Assembly: GCA_951394405.1 (NCBI GenBank)
Contig: OX596336.1
Span: 868,001 to 932,000 of the forward strand
Source of the DNA: Coprinellus micaceus
Lineage: Eukaryota > Basidiomycota > Agaricomycetes > Agaricales > Psathyrellaceae
DNA length: 64,000 bases
Reading direction: 5' to 3'
Shown here: in pieces, positions 21,505 through 33,940 of the stretch
Numbering within the stretch: position 1 is the stretch's first letter
Layout: each line of letters begins with the position of its first letter
Translations under genes and position numbers: made by a program
Notes under the pieces: generated by a model
What the model was told of the DNA's origin: nothing
The model's input: only the letters and a program-made list of their open reading frames with translations
The model's database searches: none

Positions 21505-22551
21505 CCTACCGGTCCCCGGAAGTAAATCACCTTCTGCTACATGCTACCGACACCCTCATGGCCCACAACATTGATCTCCGAGTCCTCCACGTTCCTGGGG
21601 AACAGAACGTGATTGCCGACACCATCTCACATCTTGACATCGGATCTGTTGTGCGGCTCATCCCCGAGTTTCAACTCGGTTACTTCCAACCCCCTCGGTT
21701 TACGAAGGGGCACTAGAAACATAACCCGGCACCATCCCAGGGCCCGACGGGCCAACAAACCCATCTGGTCCTCCCATGACCTACGCCGAGAACAATCTCG
21801 GTTGATCAACCTCTCTATTGCGGGTCCCACTGCCAACTCATACTCGTACGCCCTGCAATCCTACATCGACTTCTGCCATCAACACGGATTTGGCATTGAG
21901 CCCACGCCCGACATCTTCTCCCTCTATGTCTCCTACATGGCGGCATATATCAACCCCAGATCAATATCGACGTACTTATCTGGCATCTGTCACTGCCTCG
22001 AACCCACCTTCCCCGATGTTCGTCAAGCCCGCTTATCCCCACTCGTAAAACGAACGCTGCACAGGGCCCTACAATCAAAAGGTGTCGCCATAAACCATAA
22101 ACTTGCACTTACACCGACGCACTTGCGGTCCATCATTACCCATCCCACCTTTGATAACGATATTGATGCTTCCCTTTTCCACACCATGCTCCCCACAGGT
22201 TTCTTTGGCCTCCTCCGTCTTGGAGAAATGACCATGCACCCCACCCCCTCCCTCGTCGACCCAACGAAGTTCATATGTCGAGCTTCACTGCAGGTCACCT
22301 CAACTTCCTACCAGTTCCTCCTCCCCGCCAACAAAACAGACCCTTTCTTCGAAGGAAACCGAATCATTATCCGTGCCACGTCAGATGATATTGACCCCTA
22401 CCGCCCCTTCCTCAAGTATATCGCTTGGCGTGACCACGAGTTCCCTTTCCATACACAACTCTTCCTCACATCTCACGGCTCCGTCCCAACATCCAAGTGG
22501 TTCCTCGAACGCCTTCACCGCCACCTTCCTCACGGGCGCTTACATATATGA

Positions 22552-22955
22552 TGACGTACAATCAGTCCAAATGCCCGCGCGAAGACAGTTTAAACTGCTT
22601 AAACCGGTTGAGGCATACATTAGCCCATAGATTAAACAAAACGGTCTGTTTACAGACAGCTCAGCTAAAACACATTCGGATGAAAAACAGAGTTCGACCA
22701 GCGCGGAGCTACACAATTCAAGCAGTCGCTATCCCTAACGTCAATGATCTCAGGACGTGCCATATGGTGTCGCCCCATCGATGCCACCGTCGTAAACAAC
22801 TTGAGCACGGCCACTGCAAGAACTGTTTCAGGAGCAGACTCGTTGCGACGGAGAAATAACGCACCGCCTTTCTTGACCCTGTCGCACGTAACGGTGACGG
22901 GGTCACCATGAATGTGAGTCAGTAAGCTCTCTGGAACATAAACTTCAACAGCATC
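22552..22955. other. Spacer with no recognised gene
   Basis: Lies between the truncated tyrosine-recombinase gene and the first Hsp70-like gene. Short frames only. The missing catalytic end of the recombinase (second Arg, His, Tyr) was not found here in any frame. Confidence 0.5.
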
Positions 22956-25295
22956 TCAACGTACATTCTGGCGGTAGGCAATTTGCGCCTTGAGCTCAGT
23001 CAAGCCGAACAACAATATCACCTCAAAATCAACCTTGTAGTAGCGTGTTCCGTTCGAGGATGTGGTGATCTGCACGGGAAGAGAGGATGCGTCGACTTCA
23101 ACCATGCAAACCACAAGGACTTTGACTCCTGTTACACAATTAGCTCATGCAAACCGGGAAACTAAGGAAACACACCCGATTCTTCGTCAATCCACAGGGG
23201 GTCCTTCATTCCGTTGTATGCAAGGACAGTCTCTCGGAGGAAATGCAGGGACTGTTGGTCAGTGGATTCACGAATGAAGGAACAACGGAACTCTTGGCTC
23301 GCTTGGATTCGGGTATTCTAAGACCGCACACTCAAATTAACACATGCAGCTGGGAGGGTCTTGAAGTGTAACAAACCTTGGGAAGGATGGTGGAGAACCC
23401 TCCGTTCAATATAGGGTTTCCAGTTGCAGGATGTATTTCCACAAGGCGACCCCGCCTGCAATGTTCTGGGTCCGTCGAATCGTAGTCATAGTAAACCTCC
23501 ACCCCATACGTGGCTCGGGAGACTCGCGACGTAACGGCGTTATCAAGATAGAAGGAAACAGCTCCATTTGAAACAGCCTTGTTCCTAGAGGTAACCCAGA
23601 TATTAGTGAGAAGAATATGTCTAGGGTGACGACTTACACGTGGGCGTCGGGGCGCGACACAGTCAACCCCAGTGGCTCAACGCGCTCGCGAACCTTCTCA
23701 AAAAGCCAACTACTAGCAGAGAAGCCCCCGACCAGAAACACAGACTGCAAGGAACCCTGAGCAGGGTCCTGCCCTAATTGATGTGGAACGCACCTGAATT
23801 GGGACATGAGCGGCGGACTTCTGTGCCTCGATTGCTTCGACTATACACGAGATGGACGGTTCAAAGAACTTCGCGACCTCGCGTCTGAGGAGGTAGGTCC
23901 TGAGTAAACATTTCGGGGAGTTAGAGAGTATTGCTCACCCAAGTAAAGTGAGGCGGCCTCCACGGATGTTTAAGGACGCATCTCGATCCCGATGATTACC
24001 GAACTGGATGTGGTGTGGCTCGTCATCCTTTCGAAAAACATGCTTCGTATTTCTATCGAAGCGCATGGTCAAGGTTTCAACGTCGTCGGAAAAGCGAGTC
24101 CCAGAAAGGAGGTCTGCCGAGCAAAACTGAGTGAGATCGAAGATTACCGACGGAAGGAGAAACCCACCTTCGAGGAACTTCTTGGCGCGCATGGTGACGA
24201 ACGCTGCGCCCTGAAAATAGCCTGTATAGAACGCCATGCGCTTGAGCGCGTAAATACGACATGAGCCATCGGCACGTACATTTAGGTATAGCTATTTCCT
24301 CGAAAGAGTGGTCGGGTAGTTTACGATACGCTGTCAGATCAATGGTCCCTCCACCCGCGTCCACGATTAAAACGCCGGATTGTTGCTGCAGCGGGGTGGC
24401 CATCAGCCGAAGGGTGCTGGTGCGTTCCGTGGAAAGACGTACTGTGTTTCCCAATGCCAATCCATTCGAAAGACAAAAGTGAAGACTCGCTTCGCCTTCG
24501 GTGACAAAATTGATGCGAGAGCGGCCATCATCGGTGTTGGGTACCAAACGAGCGCTAATGGCCGCCTGCCTCATCTGTCCTTGCTGAGGGCCACCCCAGC
24601 CATTAGGGTGGGTTAGGACGAAAATAACTCTGTTCTTGAGGGACGTCCAGAATGCCTGCCCGTGCGACTGGGAGATGTATTGCTTGGCGCACTCAAGAAG
24701 GTACTCCATATAGTCACTGAAGAGCTGAACGATGGTCTTGTTGGGCGGTAACGGAGGTAGCACCTCGTCAACCTGCCTAACGAAGGCTGACCCAGACTGA
24801 GGCTCCGGTCGAAGATGTAGCTTGAACCTGTGATGCCGTCTGAGTAGAACGGCTCGATAGATAACGGAACACTTACCATTCTGCCTTTGTCCAACCGTGC
24901 TCTTCTGCGTCTTGTTCGATGCCTTCTTTCAGTGTCTCAGCGCCGATAGCACGTATCTTGCCTGCAGAATCATAGTAGATAACGGTGGGTATCTTCGAGT
25001 CCCCTCCGACGTGCTCTTGACAAGGGTATCTGTGAATGGCACCATCCCGTTGGAATCGCCCAACCCAAAGAATACATGGGTGAATCGTACCTCGTCACTG
25101 GCCGGATCTCAGGCACGATTCCTGGATCGAGAATGCTGCGATGAAGAATAGGGTAATCGATATGGGGGCATCTCAATCGATGTAATTAGCAAAAGCCAAC
25201 CTGTACGAGATTCCACTGAAGGTGGTCCCGATATCGAACGCGAGGAGGAGGCGGCGGGTATCACCTGCGTACTCCTTTCGATCTGGCAAGGACAT
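22956..25295 (-). CDS. HSPA12-like Hsp70 ATPase, copy A
   Basis: ATG at 25293-25295 (MSLPDRKEYAGDTRR). Exon 1 has phosphate loop 1, LLLAFDIGTTFSGISY. Later exons give SDYMEYLLECAKQY, FVLTHPNGWGGPQQGQMRQA, FVTEGEASLHFCLSNG, phosphate loop 2 VLIVDAGGGTIDLTAYR and the adenosine motif VFLVGGFSASSWLFEKV. After these come NKAVSNGAVSFYLD and a terminal VILLFGLTELKAQIAY segment typical of HSPA12-like proteins. There are several introns of about 50 bp. The stop is at 22956-22958 unless a GTACGT there is a donor to one more exon. ATP-binding motifs are canonical, so it is probably functional; the substrate is unknown. It is very similar to copy D, introns included. Confidence 0.82.
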
Positions 25296-25347
25296 GTTGC
25301 AGTTCAAAGTGAAGGAGGTGACGTTGACCCCAGTGCACCCCCAAAGC

Positions 25348-25354
25348 CTTTATA
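25348..25354 (-). promoter_or_regulatory. TATA box of copy A
   Basis: CTTTATA on the plus strand reads TATAAAG on the minus strand, about 55 bp before the ATG. The same box at the same distance precedes copy D, within a conserved upstream block. Confidence 0.5.
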
Positions 25355-25399
25355 GTGGCCAATATGATTGCCACGAGGAGGCCATGCTGTCACTGGATG

Positions 25400-27755
25400 A
25401 GTGACCCGTGACAAGAAGGCCGGTCACGCTGTCCCTGGGCGCTTAAGTCGTAAGACTCGAGCTCCACTGCAAAGGAATTCCGGCTGAGCTTGTGTTATCC
25501 GTGAAGCCAAACGATAGTCCAGAACACTCACCATGTGAGGACCTTGATCTCGTGTCCTTTGAGAGGAGCATTTCAAAATGACCAGAGTTGTGACCCCTTC
25601 TCAGCTGGTATCTGCCTCAGCTACGGGCACTCTGCAGCAGGCGTACATAGCCCTTTGTGCTCAGACATCACCGTCGAGAGAAGACGAGCTTTTGAACCTA
25701 TGTAGACGTCCAGAATTTGGGCACCAGGGTCCAACTCGGACAACTCGGTATGCTCGGCGGAAGATGGGCTTGACTCGCTTGGGTAGGCTAGAGCTTTCGG
25801 GAAGGCGGCGGGTGCTCGGCTGGGCGGACAAGGCTGAGTGTTTGCGTTAGGCGCCGGAAGTCTTGAGGGATACGAGGCTGGAGGAGACAGAAGGAAAGAG
25901 GGAGCCTGGAGAGAAGAAGTCTCTCTGACGCGCCGGGCATGGACCCGGACCGCAAAATCATCCAAACACTGCGTCGCGTGATCTGATCTTATCTTATCTG
26001 CTAACTTCCAACCCTCCCCTCCCACTACACACGCACCTTCAGACTCACGCCCCTTTCCTCACCCCCTTACCCGCCAGTTAATGCCAACGTGCTCCACCAG
26101 TACCACCACTGCCCCATCTCTTTCACCTTCTCCTTCTCTCCACCACTCGTTCCACCGCCTCCTTTCCCCCCTCCGCGACCTTCCAGCAGACTGCGAAACG
26201 AACGGACCCGAACCCCACCCCGCTTCACCACCCCCGAACTCAAGAAAATCGAACCATACCCGTAGGCCGTACGACCGGAACGGCCGCTTAAAGTGGAATA
26301 GTGGGCGCTCTGTTAAGGCGCGATACTCAAGGTATCTGTGCTCGTTGTATGCATCACAATGGGTAATCAAACATCGTATTTGCGACCTGGGTGTCGGAGT
26401 AGAAGGGGCAAGCATTGTCAGTGAGCCTCTCCTCCGTGTCACCAAAGCAAGAGGCCCCGAACGAAGTTCTCGAAATGGAGAGTGAATGTATGTAGAAGTG
26501 ACGGTCTATGTGATTATCAGCCTCTCGACCCATCGTAATACGATATCCTTGCAGGACAGTGAGAGATTCCTCCTGGCGAAAACGCGAGTCAGAAGCGTTC
26601 ACTATCACAACCCTTCTTGCGACACCCTATGTAACTCGCATTGAGAAGGTTAGTAACCTTATAGACCAAACAGCTGGAGAGGTTCACGAGTCACGGCGAT
26701 ATCCTGAAGGAAGAAAGAAACGTCGGGGTAACATCCAGCATCGCTGAGTATGTTACCTCCTGACGAGGCGAAAGGCTGTAGTGTAGCTGCCTCGGGTGGA
26801 ACATTTTCACCATGGTCGTGACTGACGCGGGGTCCGCATACAAGGGGACCTCTCGTTCTTGTTGAGCAAGTTCATGTGGTCGGGTCTCTCCAGCATTCTG
26901 GTGGCATCCGCAATCCCAGTGGAAGCGAGAGGGATCGGGAGGAAGCGGGGCAGACCTTTCCCGCCCCCGCCAAGCTCAGCAATCTCGGAGTTGTCGATGG
27001 AGGGACTGACTCATCGTCACCATTCTCCCCATAACCCCCCTCCCTTGAACCTGTCGATTTTCAGATCGTCGGCGAGAAGCGCAAGATGATCTTGCACTTC
27101 TCGTTGCGTTTGCCGATATTGAGATTTTCCTCGGTAGAGTCGTCTTGTGGATGGGCTCCTTGGCGGGGTTCCTTGGGGAAGGCGTATCGAGGTGTAAAGG
27201 TGGACGTGGAGCGTTAGAGACGAGAAACGACGATGACGGTTTGGCATACAGAAGTACGTTGAAGAACGTGAAGCCCTCGAAGTCACACGTAGGCGCCTTG
27301 AGCGTGAATCAGCCCGGATAAGGACCATCTTGAGTACTTGGGGATACATAGGCTAAGGGTGTCGCGCGACGTCCAGCCACCTGAGTCAACTGGTTTCCTG
27401 TAGGCCATGTAGTCGTAGGACGTGTAGGGACCGGGGATAACGAACAGCGCTAAGCCCATTTGCCCTTGAACCTGCGGCCCTCATGGGGCTTGGCTCCGCT
27501 CGGCGGACGTGATCATAAGGAAAGGTTGACATCTCGTTTCAAGTGTATGAAGGAGTGAATGGAGTAGAAGGGTTATGAGGTCGGGCGAGAGAGAAGGTAG
27601 AGTTGAACCATCGACGCGTTGACCACAAAGCCCAAACTCGTCCAAACAACGCGCCTTCCACGGCCTCATCTTATCTTATCTGCCAAGTTCCCAACTTTAA
27701 ATTAATTTATTTTCACTGCCAGAGCATAAACGAGGCAAAAAACGTCAAGGGCTCT
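25400..27755. other. Intergenic region between Hsp70 copies A and B
   Basis: No recognised gene. ORFs at 26059-26485 on both strands are Arg/Pro/Ser-rich shadows. It includes a repeat shared with 63.3 kb (25711-25830), a region shared with the upstream side of copy D (25560-25680), and a doubled ATCTTATCTTATCTG motif at about 25985 and 27668, which reads AGATAAGATAAG on the other strand (paired GATA sites). Confidence 0.5.
25711..25830 (-). repeat. Dispersed repeat, also at 63318-63436 inverted
   Basis: The minus strand here aligns with the plus strand at 63318-63436. Shared blocks include CCACCCAAGCGAGTCAAGCC-type sequence, CATCTTCCGCCGA and TGGTGCCCAAA. The copies are diverged. Nature unknown. 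Confidence 0.6.
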
Positions 27756-30232
27756 TCATTCACCCTTTCTAACCAGTGCATTGGCTAGTTCATACACGAT
27801 CTTCGCGGGGCTCCTCTTCTCTACACCCTACGTCATATGTCCGGTATCAGCGACACGCCACAACATCACACACACACACACACACAATAGACTCATAGAA
27901 ACCCCGAGGAAAACTCACCTTTTCCTTCCAACGAACCTGGGCCTTCAACTCGGTCAATCCGAACAGTAGAACGATATCGAAGTTGGCCTTGTAATAAAGC
28001 CGCCCATCGGAGCCCTTGAATGGCCCGAGAGCTTTTCCCATCTTCGAGAGGTCGACGTTCACAGTGCACAACGTGGAGTAGTTGTCTTTCGAAAGAGGGT
28101 CAGTTATTTCCAGGCAGTCTTTAGGCAGTGTATAGAACTGACCTGCATCAACATCCATCCACTTCGGGTTCTCCACCAAACCTCGATAACAGTCCAGCGT
28201 GATGGACACGTTCGTGAAGTTCGAGAGGGAGTCCGACTCCTCGAAGTACGACCGCTTGAACTCCTTCGTCTCCGATACTTGCGTGTTCTACCCATCACGA
28301 TTATATCAGCTACATCTCCTCAAGGAGCCCAATGCGGAGTTGTTCAATACCTTGGGCAAGATAGCGCTGAAGAACCCCGGCAACCTTCTCAAGCCCGACG
28401 GGGACAACCAGCTACAGATAGACCGCAGCCTATGTTCCTCGTCGTTGGGGTTGTAGGGTACATGGCAATTGACGCCGTAGGTGAACCTAGACATACGAGA
28501 ACCGACGCGGTGGTCGAGGTAGAAGGAGACGGCTCCCACTGCGACTGCTTTGTTCCTTCAACGGTTGTGAGCATCAACCGGGTGTTGGAGCAGGACTACG
28601 AACGTACACAGGTGTATCAGGGCGAAGGACGTTGAGTCCAAGCGGTGCGAGCCCTTCCTTGAGTTGAGCGAAGAGATAGTCACTTGCACCAAACCCTCCA
28701 ACAAGGAATACCGACTAAGGAATACCGACTGAAGCAACATCAGAACCCAACATCGCGATACACACGGAGCCCACCACGCACCCTGATAGATTTCTGCGAA
28801 GAGTCGACCATTCCCTTGACCGACGCGATGATACAATTCACAGATGGCTCGAAGAACGAGGCCACCGTCTCCCTAAGATCGACTCGGTCAGTATATTTAA
28901 GGCATGGGGTAGGGACAAGGCTACACACCCCTCAAGCCTCAACTGGCCCGACCGAATCCCAAACGCCAAGTCCTTGTCCCTCACGCCTCCAAACCTAACG
29001 TACTGCAGGTCGTCCGGGTTCCTGAACCTCAGCTTCGTGGAACTATCGAAGCACTCCGCGATCCTCGGCACGTCCTCGGTGAACTTTGAGTTCTTCAGAT
29101 GCGCTGCACGACATCTCGGTCAGCGTCTAGCACTACGCCTCGAATAACTCTCCACTTACCTTCCAAAAACGCCCTCGCATTGAACGTCACAAAGATCGAC
29201 CCCTGAAAATGACACTCCGGTGCTGCAACTTCCTCGAACCACTCCTCCTTCCCCGCCTTCGAATACGCACTCATATCCACCGTTCCACCCCCCGCATCAA
29301 CAATGAACACCCCATCGCCCCCTCCCATCACACTATCCACCCCAAGCCCACTCCTCAGGCAAAAATGCAAACTTGCTTCGCCCTCTGTGACAAACGAGAC
29401 CCTCGATCCAGCGTCTTCGTCGGAAGGCACGAGGCCTGCAAGCACAGCTGCGCGCCGCATTTGCTCCTGCTGTGCGCCCTCCCAGCCGTTCGGGTGCGAC
29501 AGGACAAAGTCGATTTGACCCTCTTTTTCCAAGGTGTCGAACATCCCAGGGCTTCTTTCAGCAGCAGGGGTGGCTGCGTCGGTACTGGCCGAGAACCCGA
29601 TGTGCGTCTCTTCGATGTATGTTCGTGTACATTTGTACAGGTACTTCATGAAATCCGCTAGGACCTGGACGGCAGTCTTATTCGGTGGAAGATCTGGTAT
29701 CTTGGATGCAGGGGACTCTGGAATAGCGCCCATCCCGCTCTTTGGCCTTAGGTGGAGCTTGAACCTATCCAGCGCAACGTGTATGATGCTCAGCCCAAGA
29801 TCTAACAGACGAAAGGGAATGAGCTTACCATGGCGTCGGCACCCACCCCTCTTCCTCTTTCAGTGCCACCACATCTTCTCGTATCGCCTCAGCACCCGCC
29901 GCGCGGACTTCCCCGTCCTTGTCGTAGTACAACAAGGACGGAATCTTGCAATCTCCACCAACGTGCTCCTGCGCAGGGAACCCGATTCACGCAGCAGCGT
30001 CAGATTCCACCTCCTGGTACGCGCTCTAACCGACACACCTCGTAACACCTCTAATCTCAGGTACCTGGTCCGGAGTGAGGATCCTGTCATTTCTCGGAGA
30101 TCAGCTTAAGCGAGAGGATCTGTGGCGGAAATGTACGCACGTATACGAAACCCCACTATACGTCGTCCCCACATCGAATGCAAGTATCAGCTTGCGCTTG
30201 GGTCCATCATACGCGGATCGTGCGGATCCCAT
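27756..30232 (-). CDS. HSPA12-like Hsp70 ATPase, copy B
   Basis: ATG at 30230-30232 (MGSARSAYDGPKRKLILAF). Motifs in order: DVGTTYSGVSY, EHVGGDCKIPSLLYYDKDG, PPNKTAVQVLADFMKYLYKC, FVLSHPNGWEGAQQEQMRRA, FVTEGEASLHFCLRSGLG, VFIVDAGGGTVDMSAY, FEEVAAPECHFQGSIFV, LVGGFGASDYLF, VGAVSFYLDHRVGSRMSRF and VLLFGLTELKAQVRWKEK. A last small exon encodes KRSPAKIVYELANALVRKGE with its stop at 27756-27758. The last intron carries a CA microsatellite. All ATP-binding motifs are present. Its sequence is clearly older than the A/D pair. Some internal joins (28220-28330, 28640-28800) are unresolved. Confidence 0.78.
27867..27886. repeat. (CA)10 microsatellite in the last intron of copy B
   Basis: Ten uninterrupted CA units, read directly from the sequence. 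Confidence 0.95.
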
Positions 30233-31012
30233 ACTTGCTCAATGCTGCTGTGGCTCACGATTCGTGGCGAAATGTAGGTTCGATATGAAGAGGAATTCCA
30301 AATGTGAAAGCGGGAGAGTCGCAAGGAGAGCGGTGAGCGTAGCCAGTGAGGCAGGGATAGCAGCAGGGTTGCCTTGCACGTCCTTATGACCACACCCCAT
30401 CCTGCGTACCAAGCCACTGGTCAGTGTGCATACACCATGCCTATGGCGCGCTGCGGTCACAGTGACACGAGGCGGACAGGCGACGATGGATCTATCTGGA
30501 AGGCTCAGTGCATACGACGGGCACGCTGGAAACATGTGTTGCGGTGGGCCAGTGCATTAAGCCAAAGTTACCTTTGATTCACGCCTGGACTGTGCTACAT
30601 TCCCCTTTCGCGGGAGATGTGTGAACGCTTGGAGGTACGATCGCTTCCGCACTTGACCGCCTTCCCCCTGCCAATTACCAAGTATCCGGAAATCTGTCAA
30701 TGATTAGACGATAAGTGGTGGAGTCTAGATAGCAAGCGATAATATCAACTCACCCTTCCCGAATCCCTGAGATCGAGTCGAGTTCCGTGTTACCCCAAAG
30801 ACCAACGGTTCTGCCGAGCACAGTGAAGGAAGAAATCAAACAGTGGCGCGCTGCAGGAAGAAGATAGATGAAGCAGTGAATGAAGACAAATCCGAGTACA
30901 ATAAACGAAGAAGGTAAATGAAAGGGGTATTATCATGATAGTAGCATGCAGCATATGAAATCCAGAACCTATGCATATTCCAAGTCCCCGCCGATCAAGA
31001 GGAATTGGGGTC
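30233..31012. other. Spacer between Hsp70 copies B and C
   Basis: No recognised gene or RNA. It should hold the copy B promoter and the copy C 3' region. Short frames on both strands only. Confidence 0.5.
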
Positions 31013-33434
31013 CTATGAGTCAGCGTCGTACAAGATCTTCGCTTCACTCCTACAGGTCCGCCCATCAGCGCTTCATCACAGAAAACCATACCGAGTAACA
31101 CATGAGACGTACCTCTTCTCAACGCCGTTCTCCTTGTACGCAATCTGCGCCTTAAACTCCGCCAACCCGAACATCAACACGATCTCGTACTCCAACCGGA
31201 AGAACGTCGACCCTCTATCGTTCCGTTTCGGTTGGAGCGCCAACCTCGAGAGGTCGACTTCGATCGTACAGATCTGGGTGTAGTTTTCTGAGAGACGCAA
31301 TACCGAGTTAGTTAGCTATTCAGTTCAGGAGTGGGCGAAGAAATAGAGCGACTCACGGTTATCCACATCCTTCCATTTCGGCTTAAGATTGACTCCTCGA
31401 CATCCTCACATAGAACGCCGCCTTCTTGAAATCGTCCCTTTTCCCCGACTCTCTGAAATAGGACTTCCTAAACTCCTTCGTCTCTGAGACTTGTTGATTC
31501 TATCCGTTTTTCGTCAGCTGAATCGCTCGAAGGATGAAACAGTGGATTCGTAAAATGCACAGCAAAGGGAAACCAAAGCGATCGCTCAAAACTCGAAACC
31601 CTTGCGTACGGACCTTGTGCAAAATAATATCAAACGTGTCCGCGATCCCCCTCTGACCTAGATCGCTCTCCACGAACGGGACATGACAAAAGTTGCCGTA
31701 CACCATCTTGGTTACGCGCGTGTTCACGAAGTGGTCGAGGTAGAAGGAGATGGCGCCGTCGGAGACTGCTTTGTTCCTGCAACCCAAGTAAATTGAGTGA
31801 GTTTAGTCACTATGGTGAGAGCAAGAGCATAGGCACGTACACATGGTTCTCCGGCCTAACGACGTTCTTTCCATGTGGCTTCAACGCTTCCTGAACGCGC
31901 GAAAACAGCCAATCGCTCGCTGCGAACCCGCCGACCAGGACGACATGCTAAGCAAAAGTAAAGAGCTAGTTAGTTGCCCGCGATATAATGCGTTAGATGC
32001 GTTAATTAGCATCGGCATTGGGCTGTCATCACCCTGGCGAAGCAATCCAACGCGACGAAAGAGAAGTGAAACAAGGTACGCACCGTCATCGCCCGGTGAG
32101 CCTGCCTCCGCTGCTCCAGGACCCCATTCACGATACACTTGACAGAAGGCTCGAAGAACCCTACCACCTCGGACCTATATCAAGGTGCGTTAGCGCCTAT
32201 CCTCTCCCCCTCGCTTTCTTATCCACTCTCTTTCTCTTCTCCCGTGCACTCTCGCCAAAACGTAGCCCAGGCACTTTCTCACCCACTCTCGCCGAAACGC
32301 AACCCAGCGAATGTCAAACTCGCCCCTCCACCTTCACCTGCCCAAACCTAATCCCACACGGAGCGTGAGAAGTGAGTGAGGATGGACGGATTCGGAGAAG
32401 GAAAGACGAGAGTACGCACTCTCAAGAAGGACGCCCGCGTGTGTCGTGACGAAGACCGAATCGTGGAAGTGACATTGAGGCGGCGCGATCTCTTCAAAGA
32501 CCGTATGCTTGTGATCGACCGTAGGCGCTTATATCTACCGTCCCTCCTCCTCCCGCGTCGACCACGGCCACACCTTCCCCTCTCTACCCCCCAAATCATC
32601 AATTGTCAGCTCTTATCCAAGCAAATAGCCGCTTACCTCCGCAACCCCACTCGGCAACCCATTCTGAATCGAAAAATACAAACCCGCCTCCCCCTCACTC
32701 ACAAACCTCACCCTCCCCATCCCCACCTGCGTATCCGGTATCAACCCCGCCATCACCGCCGCCTTCCTCATCCTCTCCTGCTAACTCCCTCCCCACCCAT
32801 TCGGATGGCTCAACATATAATCCACATCCCCCTCTACACTCGCCCACAGCTCCGCCCCATTCGCATCCGTGTCCTTCACGTACTCCTGTACGCAGTATTT
32901 CAGGTACCTGAGGTAATCGGAAAGGACGTGGACGACGGTTTTGTGGGTGGGGAGAGGGGGAATCTCGTCCGTGATTTGGGATGTGGATGCGGAGAGCGGG
33001 CGGAGGCGCAGTTTGAACCATTCGGTCTTAATCCAGCCTTCGTCCTCGGCGGTCTCGAAGACCCCGTCTTTCATGGCTTCAGCTCCAGCGGCCTTGGCAG
33101 CCCCTTGACGGTCGTAGTAAAGCACGGTGGAGATTTTGGAGGCCCCGCTTATGTGTTCGTGTGCGGGGAAGCTGTGTGTCGTCATGAGTGGGGAGCGGTG
33201 GGCGGAGGATGATGGACGAACCGTGTTACGGGCTTGATCTCGGGTACTTGACCTGGATCTAACACCCTACGCACCACCCGTTAAGCTCAGCCTTCTAGCG
33301 CCCAATCAGGTGTGGACTCACGTGTAGGAAATCCCACTATATGTCGTCCCCGCATCGAACGCCAACACCAGCTTCCGTCGATACCCGCGATATGGAGGGC
33401 ACGTAGCGATCGGGCTCGCTGCTGATGACACCAT
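31013..33434 (-). pseudogene. HSPA12-like Hsp70, copy C, inactivated
   Basis: ATG at 33432-33434 (MVSSAASPIATCPPYRGYRR), then LAFDAGTTYSGISY. It continues with SKISTVLYYDRQGAAKAAGA, PLPTHKTVVHVLSDYLRYL and MLSHPNGWGGS. A TAG at 32781-32783 then replaces the Gln seen in sister copies (GPQQ). Phosphate loop 2 reads VDAGGGGTVDISAY, with four glycines instead of three. Right after it the frame shifts before VFEEIAPPQC (about 32500). C-terminal exons are recognisable: NKAVSDGAISFYLDHFVNTR, VLMFGLAEFKAQIAYKENG and a last exon RSEAKILYDADS with a TAG at 31013-31015. The nonsense change and frameshift make a full protein unlikely. Confidence 0.8.
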
Positions 33435-33510
33435 CGCAGCAGTCGTGTGCGCCGTTTACTTCAGTCGCCGTCGCCGTCGCCGTCGTTCAAGTCGCAAGCA
33501 GAAGCAAGAG

Positions 33511-33940
33511 CAGCGCCGGTCGTGGTAGTCGTGAAAGCAAACGTGCACTGTCGTAATCACGATAAGCAGAAGTGGAGAGAGTGACGGTTGTCGTCGTCGT
33601 CGTCACAGCAAGAGATGTGAAGACCACGAGGGCGCCCTAAAAAGCTCAAGCCTCATTCAAGCTTTCCGGGCGCTTACCCTCATGTATGGTCAGGGGTTGC
33701 ATCTGTGACCTTGAGACACGGATGGTGATGATCAGAGGGAGTCAGAGTCGCTTAATTTTTATGTGCCGCAAAATAGCTTTGCCTACGGTTACGCTGACAA
33801 ATGCCGTCTATGTCCGACTTTTGGGCACGAAAGCCCGGGGGCAAGAGATGGGTGAGGAAGGGTAGGAAGCCCTTCGGCTACGCAGGGCCGACGGCCTTGA
33901 TAAGCGCCCGCCCCTAGGCTTGGCCAAAGCGAGCGCAGGG
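33511..33940 (+). repeat. Dispersed repeat, inverted copy at 63546-64000
   Basis: Aligns along its whole length with the reverse complement of 63546-64000. Shared blocks include CAGCGCCGGTCGTGGTAGTC, GGGCGCCCTAAAAAGCTCAA, CTTTCCGGGCGCTTACCCTC and GGGCCGACGGCCTTGATA. The right boundary is near AAAGCGAGCGCA. No ORF, TIR or target duplication was found; it may be an LTR or SINE-like unit. Confidence 0.75.

Larger units (their letters stand above)
18573..22551 (+). pseudogene. Tyrosine-recombinase retroelement (RT, RNase H, integrase), DIRS/Ngaro-like
   Basis: Left part: a reverse transcriptase end with YVDDMFHFDEDG (18681-18692 encodes YVDD), PHKERKQISGSPLTIIGLD and GWLNWSFNVYP. The RNase H domain follows, with VFADACLEGMGFW and YTDNLNTVHIF. 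Right part (21510 onward): LRVLHVPGEQNVIADTISHL, then a tyrosine recombinase with SYALQSYIDFCHQHGFG, the catalytic Arg region FFGLLRLGEM and Lys in PANKTDPFF. The frame ends at 22551 before the second Arg, His and Tyr. RNase H has Lys (codon 19329-19331) where I expect Glu. There is a stop after HPQN at about 18950, and a copia element splits the gene at 19453-21504. The 5' part of the RT is missing. Confidence 0.8.

Noticed and set aside
26059..26485. Overlapping 128- and 134-codon ORFs on both strands
   Set aside because: Both are rich in Pro, Ser, Arg and Gly, mirror each other, and show no domain or splice structure.
32376..33212. 278-codon plus-strand ORF
   Set aside because: It is antisense to conserved exons of Hsp70 copy C and has the usual Arg/Pro/His-rich shadow composition.
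33511..33940. tRNA-derived SINE
   Set aside because: No convincing A and B boxes, cloverleaf or A-rich tail was found, so the repeat is left unclassified.
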